Assembly: GCA_022113835.1 (NCBI GenBank)
Contig: JAILWY010000006.1
Coordinates: forward strand, 5,084,001 to 5,148,000
Length of the DNA: 64,000 nt
Reading direction: 5' to 3'
Origin: Atopsyche davidsoni
Taxonomy: Eukaryota > Arthropoda > Insecta > Trichoptera > Hydrobiosidae
Positions 51,668-64,000 of this stretch are shown piece by piece. Numbering within the stretch: position 1 is the stretch's first letter; each line of letters begins with the position of its first letter. Position numbers and translations under genes: made by a program. Under the pieces are notes generated by a model, which saw only the letters and a program-made list of their open reading frames with translations, did no database searches and was not told the DNA's origin.

Positions 51668-54600
51668 TTACCATATACAATTATATTCGTTTGGCAAAAT
51701 GGCACAGCCACCGAATTCGTCTATAAAATAAGTTGGAACATATTATTTATTCCGTTCGAAAATGTAGAATACTCTTCGCAGATTTTAAATTAATCAGAAA
51801 GCTATATAAACCTATGATACGATTTCAGTACACAGATGTATCAATAGTGTTATTTTCAAATGCTTCGATACTCCTATAAGTAATTTGTGTTGTATGAACT
51901 CAGAAATGTCATATTTGCGATATGTTATTTTATATTAATATTCCGAGTTTCCCCTAATGGCTCGCGGCGAGAAGCGCGCCCCGGGCAGGCAACACTCGAG
52001 TGCAATCATTGCGTTTGTGCAGCAGGATACAAGAGGCGTGTAATTGCCTGCCGTTCCATTGGGATTGTCGGGCTTAATTAGAAACCTCCGGGATAATGGC
52101 ATGCAATCAAGATAATATCTACTCAATATATTATGTCAATCTTTACCTCAATACACGATATTTACTTTACTAATCACCGCACTCAGCACCGACTGCGTTC
52201 GAAACCAGTCTTTTAATACTTACATTCAGACCTAAGATAGTAATTTATTGCTAAGAAATCTCTTAAGCGTTGTTTTTCTTTGCAATTTACGATAACTATT
52301 AAAAGCGGAGAATTAATACTGAGTATTCTGAAATTGGTTGCATTTGTAATTATAAGGAGTTTTGGAAACTTACTAGGCCCATGTAGACAAAAGCTGAAGA
52401 TGACTTGCCATTATTTTAAGTTCATTGGGGAAAGAACCATTCTTCAGAATAAATTGTTTTGCATTGAACTCGGAATATAGACAAACGGCTGAAGTTTCTC
52501 CACGATCCAAACACTAAACTCATTTTTATATACTTTGTTTCTTTTAAATACATTGTGTTTGTAAGAAGAAACAGTAATTCACACAAAGCGATAATCACTG
52601 CAATAATAAAACGCATTAAAATAAGCCAACTTACTTTTACAAAAAATATCAACATTAAATCTGTAATAACATGATTACTAACTACTTTTAACACAAACGA
52701 TGTAGGTATAGTAAAAATGGCTCCACTTAAGGGCATTCTGTTAAATTGTGACGAAAGAAAGCAGTTAACGATCACAAATAGCCACAATCTCGATACGAGT
52801 CGCCCCGCGGGGGTGGCCCTGCAATCGACACCATCGCGTTCTGCCCATAACCTGTGCAGCCGAAGAACATGCGCGCTGACAACATCCGCACCTTGTCACG
52901 AATCTCGCCTGTTCATATTAATATGTTGATTGAGATGGCTGTCGATAAAGAAAAAAGGTTTTTGGATTTTGCAATTTAATAAAACTTTAATTTCACGCAT
53001 ATGTTGACGCTATTAAAATGATTTATGTAAAAAAAAAGAGACAATAAATAACAACAATTAAAAGAGATCTTTGGTAATAAACAGAAACGAAAATATTGTA
53101 AACTTTAAATTGATGTTTGTTTCTTTATTTTGTGCGTTTTTAACTAATTTTAATATGGATATAGAAATTACGAAAACTTAAGTGATTATGGACAAAATAA
53201 CATTAAAGGCTTTCCAGGGGAGACTTTTGGCAGAGTAACGACACCGGCCTGTCGATCCGACCCGATGCCCGAGGGTAGCTGCGCCCGTGAAAAGTGAAAA
53301 GACTTTCTTTACAGCACTTGGGAGTTCAGTTCGCGTGCCACTAGCTCATACAGCTTTATTGAGGTTGATACACGACCGATATGATTGTGCGAAACGGAGA
53401 AAACTATGTGTCAATTGGAGTTTATTGTTGTTATTTAAACAGCGACCTGGCGCCATTATCAAAACAATAAGCAATCATCGTATTCATAAAAATATTTGTT
53501 GCCTCGTGTGACAGCCCACGCAAGTGCGCTGTGATGAGTAGGCATCTTTTTAAATCAATAATGTAAGAGAATTTCGGCGCCGCGGCGTCTCGTTGCGAAG
53601 AAGGTTTCTTCCAACTGTATATTCTATTGTCATCGAAGAAACTACACTATGATGTAATGGAATACTGAAAGACTCGTAGGAACTTCAGCGCTTTACTATA
53701 CAAGCAAATGTTGGTATATAACGAAGGAAATTTATGGAGTAATATACGGAATCGTAAGTCGTACTGCATTTGAATACCGGAGAAGAGCACTCGTATTGTG
53801 TAGCATATCGAGGGCTCCGCGCATGAAAGAAGATTTATGTGGATATTCGTGATATCAATCAATCCTCGTACTGTTGGAGAACGCTTCCACAAAGTCAATA
53901 ATCCTACCTGACAGGTGCGATTACACTAGAAGCAGAATGATTAAATTGCTCAAATTATTACATTACGCTGGCCGGACGTAGAGTACTTTGTAACAATTGA
54001 TTTCGTGCGCGCGTGAAGTCTGGTATAGATTATTACGAGCGACTGAAACGACTCTACCGTAATGCTATAATCGAATTGTATCACAAATAAGGCGAGTGCG
54101 AAACAAAGGGACGCCACGAGATATATTTGTGCCAAATAACAGAAAATATACGTGAGGTCGTCCCCGCTCAGTACCCGCCGCGGTGAAGTGTGACCTATTA
54201 AACGAGGACTCCGTCTTTGGGTCGATATAATTCGTATTCAAAAAGCTGACGGCCGCTGCGACTCGAAACGAAACGCTCCTCGGAGTGCGGGCAGATAGCG
54301 AGCAGCTCGGGGGTTGAGACAAGTCAAACGATCCGGAGCGACCTCTGCATATATTAACTTTGGACTACTTTCACGGTCCGAATTTGGCTACAACGCCAGT
54401 GAAAATGCTTAAACCGAAAGCTAAATATTAAACGCCCATAACGCGCGTTTTCATTAGATGTTTCCATCATAGGCTAATAGTTTATTAAAATTATGAGGGG
54501 ATCCACGAGACTGTGTAAAGCATCGCATCCTGAATTTGTAAAGAGATGGACGTGATGAATATCGATTAAATTCAACAAGCCCTAGCAACGAGGGACCTAT

Positions 54601-57600
54601 ATTCAGTCGTATAATCTGGATAAGGATAACTAGCACAAATCCAAATAAACTCGTCATTCTTTGTAAGGAATGAAACGATTTTTTCTAAGAAGGAAGTCGG
54701 GCGGAAGTGCTGCGAGCACCGAGGGATGTGTGCGCCGGCGCTACCGAGCACTGGAGCCGTGTACTCGTTCATTTGAATTCAAAGTGTTATTGCTGGCAGA
54801 TAACCATTGCGTCTGGGCGGCACTGAGTCTACAATTTTTTGCAATAATAAAACTGTCTACAGATAATATCGTTCGGATGGCAAGTCATTAAATTGTTACC
54901 TATATTTACAGTAAGCATTTCGTTCGCAAAAAACCGATATAATGGGATTTTTTTAAATTGATATGAACAATATTGATCTAGGTACTCCGTTTCTGTGCTA
55001 AAAATCTTAATTTTTAGAATAGTGAATGAAAGCAGCCTCGTCTTACTCGCAACAGAGGGAGTAATTATATTAAATAAATTATACTTTTATGGAAATTAGT
55101 AACGAGCGAGGCATTATCATAATAACGTTTTGAAACACAACTTCGATGAAAGGTAATAAATATGTATGATGTGTATTATATTTCCAAGCGTACACCGAAT
55201 TGTGTAAGTGGGCACGATCCGGCTGCAAGGTTGAGTGCGCGAGGAACTCCCATCGCAGTGCGTATTTAGATATTTAGATCATCTCTCGGCGGGTAAGCTC
55301 GCGTCATTGTCTAGCGACGCCGGGCCCGCCTGGGCGTCTTATCTCTGATGGACTCCCGGGCAGATGCACTACCCGGCGCACCCACCACACCCACCACGAC
55401 ATGTGACATTTTGAATAATGCCAGTTGATTAAATAAATGCATATGTCGGATTGAAACATCTATTCAATTGAACAGTGCAACGAGAAGATCATGTTTATGA
55501 TTTTAATTTAACAAAAAGATGTCTTTGTCCATCCGATAAGCTAAATAAATTGAACTTGTTGAATTGCTAATAAGAAGCCGACTCTCAACCTAAACTTCAC
55601 AAGTTCGATCTCTGGCCTATGTTAAGCCCATCAGTACAAATGTACTCTAAATATATACTTCTTTCAGTTTTTGGGATCGTCTTCGGGGATTTTTAATACC
55701 TGAAAATAGTCCTAACACGGGGACCGAAACGTTACAGGATAGAAAGCTCCAAGGAGCTCAACACCCAAGAAATCAAATCATCTAATAACAACGGCTGCCA
55801 AATCCTACGAACATATATTTTTTTTTGCTTATACATATTTTGTAAGTATTGATATTGCATGTTTTACTAGAAACATTATATTTTTAACACTAAATACGTA
55901 CTCGTACATATTTTTGATTAAGCAAAAATGTTATATTTGAATAAACTAGAAAAAAATCATGTAGCTTCGTGAAATGCATGCAGATGTAGTGTAGCTGCAA
56001 TACAATCCATACTTCAATCGTTTTACTGAGACGTATCAGCATTTTATTTCAGAATTTATATTAAACTAAAAAAAATATTACAATACCCCGTAAAAATTAG
56101 TGGTGAATTTGTGTCTTTGTAAGTACAGCGCGCGTCTGCACGCACTTGTCGCACGAGGCAGCCAGGAGAGCATGGAACCATGGCTTGTAATTAAACGATT
56201 GAATCATGAGAGTAGACAGAAGAGCCGGGGTTGCTGATAAATATTAATCCAAAAATGACAGCATGTGCAGCAGAAAAACGTTCCTAAATATCTGACAGCA
56301 AAACTTGGCTGTTATTGGATTAATACTTTGAAGGTAACCTTTGGATACATCGACACTTTATCGAAGGGCGCTTTTCCGTCGGGGGGTGAGAAGTCATTTG
56401 AAGCAATAAGTGTCAACAGAAGCCGTGGATATTTCATTATTAGGGTGGCTGGACTGAGGGGTTTCGGCGTTGTAGAGAAAGGTCATTAATGAATCACGAG
56501 CCTCCCTCAGAAGCAGCGGAACAACCCCGCGTAATGCACCTTTATGTCGACAGGGTGGGTGGTGCAGCGAGGCTATACTTTGTTAAATTACACACTAAAG
56601 CCCTTCAGATCTACGTCTCCTTTGAGGATAGGAGTTTCGTTAGTGATGTATTGAATATAAGCAATTTATATTATAAGGGTACACATTATAACAGTGGCCG
56701 TCTGGTGTATTAAAAAAATATTTTTTTAAAAGTACGATAAAAATAATCAATTGCAGTTTGCTACTTTTAAAGGATAAAGTAAGTAAATCTGAAAATATAT
56801 AAATTACATACATGTTTATGCGCTTAAAAAATCATCTTCGCGACAATGTTCGTGTTTAATTGTTTGATCGCGTGTCTAAGTAGTTGGAACAATCAATCGG
56901 AGATATGTTCGGTCAGCCTGGGGCGCCCCGCGGACCGGCGGTCAGGACTATCGGGAGCAGTGAGTTCCGCTCGCGCTTTCACAGCACGCAATATACCAGC
57001 CGATTATTAATACACCAATTAAGACGTCAAATAAGAAATTTCTAATCATTACATATTTATTTCACAATAACTAGCAAACTAGAAATATTTAGCTGGCAAA
57101 TTAGTTTCGATTGTTATACTATAATGACGATTAAATTTCTATCTCATTCAAATTCATGTACTGTTTATAGAACAGCACATGAGAGTGCAATTTTTCTGTT
57201 TCAATTTTATCATTAAAATTGAAAACATTAAATGTTTTTAATAAGCAATATCTAGAATAAAACAACAAACCTTATCTACAATGGTTTAGTTTTTAATGTG
57301 TTTGCTCATTATTTGTTATAGTAATAAATAATTTTAAAAAATCAGTGGAATTTAGACGATAACAATATTAGCTTGCGGTTTGCGGTTGTTCAAAGAAGTA
57401 AATGATTTTATGATAACACGTTCTTTCGAAGATAATTTATGTTGTTTTGAAAGAAACACCAACGTCATCTTCTATGATAATGCACTTACATTAATACAAT
57501 TTCTATGCACTTCGGGTCGGCTTACTTTCTACATTATATAGCCCGAGTACAACATCAATAAATAACATGCAATCTACATTTCCAACGTCATTCACTGTAA

Positions 57601-60600
57601 TGAAGGAATGCCGAACAGTTAATCAATGAGGGAAAAACTGTTTTTTCTGTCGAACTAACTAGATCTTGGCTTGATTTACTAGTAAAAAAATATCGACGGC
57701 AGATATAAGCATAGACATCATTTCTATCGCAAGATATACGGACGGTGGCAGATGACAGGCGATACGTGCAATCAGGAAATACACTTCCCCGACTTCCTTC
57801 CGCGGAGTGATCGCCCTCCCCTAGAGGTAGAGTTACAAGCCTCGCCACATGACGCACGTCCAGCGCACCCGAGATCGCCGAGACTTCAATTCCCTAATTA
57901 AACTCCCGAAGAACATTATCGAAATGAATACGTCCAATTACGATCCCTCATATTACAGCACGATGGAGGTCCTCCATTTGTTGATTCGGATTTTATCTAA
58001 ATGAAAGCCAAATTAATGAAAGGTAGGTATTGCGGGTAATTGGCCGTGCGTGCGTTTGGTTTGTTTTTGGTGATTGGACGAAAAGGACTGTAATTATAAA
58101 TGTACCGGCGTTTTAAGCGCATAACCAACAAAACAAATACATCTAGTGGCCAGTCACCGTAGTAAAACGCACAATCTGAGTAATCATGATAGAATGCTAA
58201 TACAAAGGAAAGGCAGCGAAATTGTAACAACTGAAAATTTACAAGAGAGATTACGCTCTCGACTTAGCTGTACCGAGTAACATTATAATAAGATCTCAGA
58301 GTCAGGACCGGTGGAGTCTCGATAAGCACACGAGATAGAAGAGAACCGCAGAGCGTCCATTGCATAAATCATACAGTTAGTGGCGTATATGTAAATTTCG
58401 TTAAAGAGAAAATAAAGCGAATTAAACACAGCGCTCTGATTGTTTCGGAGACCAAGCGCGGTCGCACTCGCAATAAACGGGGGAAACTTACGACTGAATA
58501 ATAATAATAATATATATTTTTATAATTTATGTTAACCAATCGAAAATGAATGGCGGCCAAGCGTGTGGGAACATGATTCCGCACAGCGTAACAGATACCC
58601 AGTAATGCTATCCGTCAGCTGGAAAAAGTACTCTGGAATCAGAGCCGGCTCGTATGACATCCAACGCCGGCTTCATTCATGCGATACTCCTACATCACCC
58701 GTACCTGCCCGGCTCCGGGGCGCCCGCACTGGTGCTTCATTCATACTCGGTGGCGTACCGCGTATCACAGTGAAAGGGGCTCTGCTCTAATGACAGCGAA
58801 TTAAACTGACATTAGTTACATCTAACGTTCGGATACAAAACACAATAGAGTCCATGTCATTTAGCGTTTTTTTCTTTTCTTGGAGACTATTATCCGACAT
58901 GATAAATTTATCAATATGCAAAAGCGTCTTCCTAATTACTTTTTAGATTAATTTGACTGAGATGGTGATTTTGCGCTCCAAAAAGCTTTCAAAACTTTTT
59001 ATAAGCATTAAATTAAAATTTAACCAACAATAAGTATGCAATGAGTTCAAAAATAAACCCCGTAAGTTATCGTGGCGCCATTGTGTGAAAAATTAAGCTC
59101 TGCAAGTAAATTCGAACGCCGGGAAGTCGGGCCGCCGGGGCGATGCACATTGTGCACAAAATTGAAAAGTCATAGCCCACACTGGCGTCGGTAATGGTTT
59201 CACGCCGAGACCTGAGATAATAATATAATGGGCCGCGCCGCCCTACAAATGACAATTATTTTAAATTATTTATAACGAGCCGCGGGCATGCGACGCGGCA
59301 GACCCGGCGCCGCGCCAGAGATGGCTTTCGTGAAACATCGCTCTCCGAAAGCAATAAAGAATATTGACAATCTACGTCGTCGCTTGGTGTTCTGCCGCGC
59401 GTCGCAACACGGAGTCAAATGCAATGTGCATTCAAGTATGGCGTATTATTTTTTGATAAGGTAAATATATTATAACCGTAAAATAACCAATAAATTTCAA
59501 AACGGATATGCACTTTACACGAACGGTAATACATCCGAAGCTTTCGAATATTCAGAGCGGCGCTGTCCCTGCTTTGTTCGAGTATTTAGGTTAATCCACA
59601 GCTAACGTCAAAGCGTGTTGAACGAGTAAGGTTTCTTATCATAATCTTAGCATGAAATGGTAATTCTGATTGCAATATCGAATAATCAGTGCATCCTCTT
59701 GGTAAATAAAGGAGTCTCTAAAGGAAAAATTTAAAATTGAACACTATCACAGTTATGAATCTTTCTGTCACTGCCTCACCTCCGAATAGAAAATCAGAGA
59801 ATTTTTTGAAGATTGAGATTAATCTGCGTTTTTCGCTTATTACCGCGGCAACTTGAAACAAATTTAAACAGTCGATTGAGAATTCATCCAGCGCAAAAAC
59901 CACCTTAAAAATCTGGTGTTAACAACTACACAATACGGTACGCCGGATAAACATCGCAATAACTAATAAAAAAAATACAAATACAAAGGAGACGACTGAA
60001 GTGCTCGTGGAATAGTGTTTGGAGAATTTACGACAATTTGGCTGCAGACATGCTATAAACAAACACTTTTAGAAAATAACCAAAATTAGAGTATCATACT
60101 GGGAACATAGAAACAAAACAATGAAGTGATAAACTTTTCATAACGTTTAGTATGAGATAGCATAGAAGGTAAATAATAATACCTTATATCCAGGTTGACC
60201 AGTATTTTATAAATATGAAAAATAAACAATTAACACAAAAAATAATATATAAGATAAATATTTAACCCAAATGGAGCGTGAAATAAAAATTATATAATGT
60301 ATAAATCGACTATACAAAAGTGACTTATTTTTGCTGAAAAATCTACCAACCTGCAAACGCAAGAACTTTAAAAATTAAATTCTATTTATGCTAACTACGT
60401 TGGATAAACAACGGTTAACGAAGGATGTAACGGATCTTCCTTTGTTCATATTAATGAAAAGAGTAATATTCCACATTTCCTCTCCTGCCGATAGAGCTAG
60501 TAGAAAAATGCGTGGGAGCTCGTCATTAAGAAAGCCTGCTTCCTCTTTAGCACTCCGGGATCAGCGCACTCTACGGCACAAATAACTGTAGAGAACATTT

Positions 60601-61461
60601 AAATTTTAAGTGAAACAATTGCAGCTTGTTAACACTAAAAACGAAGCGCCGCGGGAGGGACACTCGCAGGGTTTCTCTGAAATTCAAATGACCCTCGCGT
60701 CGCAGGACAGAGGTTTGCCCGGCCGAGCTACGTTCGCCGGTGACAGGCCCGCCAGAGACTACGTTACCGTTTTCTCGGACCCTTTATAAACTGTATTCGA
60801 TTAATCTTTGACATCAAAATAATGGAATGTTTGCCTGAGACTTTAGTATAAATATCAAACCGTAATGATTAAACGAAGACAGTTTTCTAGATGATCTTTA
60901 TGTTACACGCGATGTATCGTAATGTGTGATAAATTTTCAGAAATACCTATTTCTATTGTAAAAAAATACTTTCTTACAAATAACGATGACGTATCACGAT
61001 TAGGTACGCACAAATTCTTACAAGTAAAATTATGTTAAGAATAAAAAAAGATATGATTGAATACCCTGCCAAATGGACATTCAAAATTACACCGACACAT
61101 CTGCCTGTCTTTATTCTGAAACGATATCATTTTGATACTTTGACAGAATGATAAGTGAGCAATGCCTCTATTCGACATTACACGTTATGAGAAGAGGTAG
61201 CCAGCGCCTTGCGCCCGCTCGGGGATCACGGGCAGGGCGACTGGCCCTCCTGTAGGCATGATTCGAGATGACTGACCCCAGAACTGCGCCCGAGATATCG
61301 AAGGTGCCATCTCTCGTGAACGAGGAAGAGCCGTGAAATACTGAGGCTGCGATATTTGGACGTTTCCAGCCGAAGCGAAGCGGGACTCGAAATAAATAAC
61401 ACTGCCGGGAGAGTATCGGATGAGCACTTCGCACGACGGCTAAATTAATAGCGAATCTCAC

Positions 61462-61561
61462 CGGGGAGCCGATCCGCCGGGGAGGAGGCTCGCCGCTGGA
61501 GATGGCTCTCGGGAACGACGAGTGATTCGCACTGAAGAAGCCCGGCCCGCGTCGAGTTCAT
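61462..61561 (-). other. Possible first coding exon or 5' UTR exon
   Basis: In a CpG-rich island, an ATG at 61561 opens 33 codons (MNSTRAGLLQCESLVVPESH, then LQRRASSPADRLP) to a good donor, CCCCG|GTGAGA, in phase 1. The phase does not fit the Jupiter-like exon at 44359, which needs phase 2. It would need an unseen intermediate exon or belong to another gene, or be untranslated. Confidence 0.15.
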
Positions 61562-64000
61562 CGCACCGTCGAGACGCGCACCGAGGTGCCGCAAGAATTA
61601 TGATAATTCGACTACATTATCCCGCCAGATAAGAGTGGACGAATTTTAATTGCGCGAAATAAAAATCCATTTAAGCCGGAATTAAAATCGTATTAGGCTT
61701 CCTAGTAATGATGCTTTCGGTGTTATTTTTTGCGGCTTCGTGTTTATTTTGCGATTGTTCTCGTTTCCGACGGAGAGGCGGCGGTGCGTACTGTTGCGGG
61801 TCTGCGATGAAAAGCCCCGTTGAGTCCCGCCGCTCTTGCAACTTCATCATTAATAATGTATATTTCGTCCCGCTAACGGATCGGATGCAGTGGCGGCCGG
61901 CGGTCAGAGTCGCCCCCGCCCGCCTCGTAGCTATCGGGCGAGCCAACGCCACTTCGAAGGCTGAAAAACGAATAAAACGTATATTTTCACAGTAATTTGT
62001 ATAGTCCGGTGCACTTTAGTACTCAATCTAGGGATAAGTGTGAGTATCAGATACACAGAACGGTCGGATTAATATAAAAAAACATAATTGTTTTAAATTT
62101 GATACGATCCGTGCGGTACTATTATTATCCGAGAGAATGTTTCCGATGCATTTAAGTATTTATATACGGTGTCGGTGCGGCGGGCCGATCCGAAATTATT
62201 ATTTTATTAATAATCGATATCGAGCTATTATTTAAATAACTTAGGTGTATAATTGAATAAATATTTATTAAAGCTTAGCTTAATAACAGTCTGTAATAAA
62301 ATAACAGTACAAACGAGCATTAAATTCAGTTAGTTAGATTTGTCTAAAAACCATAACTCCCGTGTGTAATTGCTGGCTACCAGTTTGTGTTAAATTTGAA
62401 GTTCCGAAACAGATGATTATCTACTTAATAACGATCGTCCAAATATGCGAAAATTCTCAAAATACGATGTACAAATGCGCCGATAATGCACCGCGGGTAC
62501 GGCGAAAAGATACTTTCGCATAAGCCTGGAGCTCGCCCTCGCTGGGCTCCGGCATTTAGTTTCAAAAGGTTCAACTGCTGAGGAAGACGCCCCTCGCCGG
62601 GAGGCGCTCCGGCGTGGGCAGGGAGGGTCGGAGACTTCGGCTGGGCGAAAATACAAATCGCGATTCGTTAAAAGTTCACATTGCGGGCTCCTCGGGTACG
62701 TCCCGCACGTTCGTTAGAACTCCAACAAATAGCTCGAACTATCGAGCGATGAATAGTAAAGGAAATAATGCAGTATTTTATGGGCAAACGCTGACATTGA
62801 TCGTTTTCCGTTTATCACAGAAATATTTGACAAGATTAAGTGGGACCGTAAAACGGCAGAGTGCCCTAATGGAGGTGATACGATTGTGAAGAAAATGGGA
62901 TCGCTTATCATATCTGTTCGCCCATAAATCGACGAATAGCATTGGGGAGTGTCATTCGTGTGCAACCTCACAATCTAATTCCATAGAAAGCGCAATTAAA
63001 TCCACAAAACAAAAAAAGTGATAAACACGCATGAATTGCAGATGACTGCTAGTGATATTAATACCCTATCACATTGCATCGAGTGCAAAACATATGCCGA
63101 CAAAATAAGAAAATTATAATTGTCTAAAAGCATATTTTAATTTTTAAGTTTAGTGAACTTTTAAGAATAGTTTGTTGAGGGGAGACTGTGATCACAAAAT
63201 TATTATAAATTTATATCGGCAGGAAAACCACATGTGACGCATTGAGTCACTGCCCGACACGGCAGCACGCCACAAGCACGTGGTGGCTCGCAAGGACAAC
63301 CTGCCAGGTTAGGGGCCACGGCTGACCCGCATGGGTTTATTCTCTTGTTTTTTTTCTGTACACCGTCAAAAGCCTCGGATTAATAAATACGACTTAGAAT
63401 CGACCCCGTAAATATTTTCGTGCATCGTAACAAGTGGATGTCTTCAGCGTTAAGTAACTTCCGATTTATAATTTAATCATTTGTTGTATCGCACGCCTCT
63501 CTGTGCTGCAGGAATTTACTTCCCGTGAATAAAGATGAAAAGGGAAACAGCCTCTCGTAACGGCAGCCGTTCCCACTTGACCGATGTAATTGAATTTATA
63601 AATAATGCAGTTTTGTGAATGCGTGCATGTCGGCCAATATAGATAACCATATACAAAGCGAAACTATGATCGAACATGCAACGCGAGTTTATATAATCGA
63701 TGCAGAAGTATTCCGTCCAACAAAAGGAAATAACCGATAAGACTTGCCCCATATACCGGTATTATCTATTTTTGTGTGAAATAAATCGATTCGTTGACAA
63801 AAGTATTATTATAAAAGCAAAGCTATTTTAGAATAATATATAATAATTTCCCTATCTGTGCTAATAAAAAAATACATAAAAATTCTTATCAACTACCCGT
63901 TCGTCAGTCTGTATTTAGTACAGATTAAAGCTCTTGGCAATTTATCAAGTCACTGGAAGTGACGCCTTGGAGGAAGCAATATAATTTAGTACAATTTGTT

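Larger units (their letters stand above)
44360..64000. other. Upstream/5' intron region of Jupiter-like gene with CpG-rich islands
   Basis: Almost 20 kb without a confident exon. Compared with 1-43 kb, it has many short GC- and CpG-rich islands, for example about 46930-47060, 51000-51600, 54170-54320, 55250-55400, 59270-59420, 60640-60790, 61190-61560 and 62510-62720. The missing 5' exon(s) of the Jupiter-like gene should lie here or beyond the right edge. Islands could be promoters, enhancers or non-coding exons. A CGAAAC-core repeat relative lies at about 55675-55740. Confidence 0.45.

Noticed and set aside
61185..61461. Overlapping minus-strand frames of 80-97 codons
   Set aside because: Two frames are open at once in a GC-rich island. 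Neither has a recognisable motif, and this is typical of low-stop composition.
61671..61995. Mutually antisense open frames of about 95 codons
   Set aside because: Open frames on both strands over the same GC-rich island point to composition, not coding.
44400..64000. Search for the first exon of the Jupiter-like gene (ATG exon ending in phase 2)
   Set aside because: No candidate combined a good start, a good donor and the right phase. Several strong donors (for example near 51672, 52374 and 52632) had no suitable start or phase.

Overview
The window is from an insect nuclear genome, most likely a moth or butterfly. The DNA is strongly AT-rich. Genes have many short exons and long introns, and there are numerous short non-autonomous repeats. 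One gene is a secreted serpin whose reactive-centre loop carries Asn-Lys|Phe-Gly, the signature I associate with lepidopteran serpin-3 and fly Spn27A. No exon model was given, so all gene structures were built by hand from open frames, GT/AG sites and matching intron phases.

Layout, left to right. (1) 293-1304, minus strand: the 5' part of a secreted serpin that continues off the left edge. A GC-rich tract with a strong G-quadruplex pattern lies just upstream of its start codon. (2) 1305 to about 16 kb: gene-poor intergenic DNA with scattered repeats. (3) 16157-32467, minus strand: a complete eight-exon serpin of about 446 residues, with the hinge and P1 residue at exact canonical spacing. 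Its introns hold two long snap-back hairpins and two hAT-like elements with degenerate 8-bp target duplications. (4) 33411-35366, plus strand: a complete four-exon D-aminoacyl-tRNA deacylase gene (171 aa), divergent from the serpin. (5) 35.4-41.1 kb: no gene seen; it contains the 3' ends of two convergent genes. (6) 41079-44359, minus strand: the 3' part of a Jupiter-like microtubule-associated protein gene, with two related candidate terminal exons. (7) 44.4-64 kb: no confident exon. This stretch has more CpG-rich islands than the rest and probably belongs to the 5' intron or upstream region of the Jupiter-like gene.

Functionally, the two serpins form a same-strand cluster and both have a 28-nt signal-peptide exon ending in phase 1. 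The complete one is predicted to restrain prophenoloxidase-activating (melanization) proteases. The deacylase is a housekeeping enzyme of translation quality control. The Jupiter-like protein binds microtubules. There is no sign that these unrelated genes act together. The most notable points are the serpin loop that resembles the prophenoloxidase activation site, the ambiguous 3' splicing after its RCL, the G-quadruplex tract at the second serpin, the near-perfect intronic hairpins, and the duplicated terminal exons of the Jupiter-like gene.
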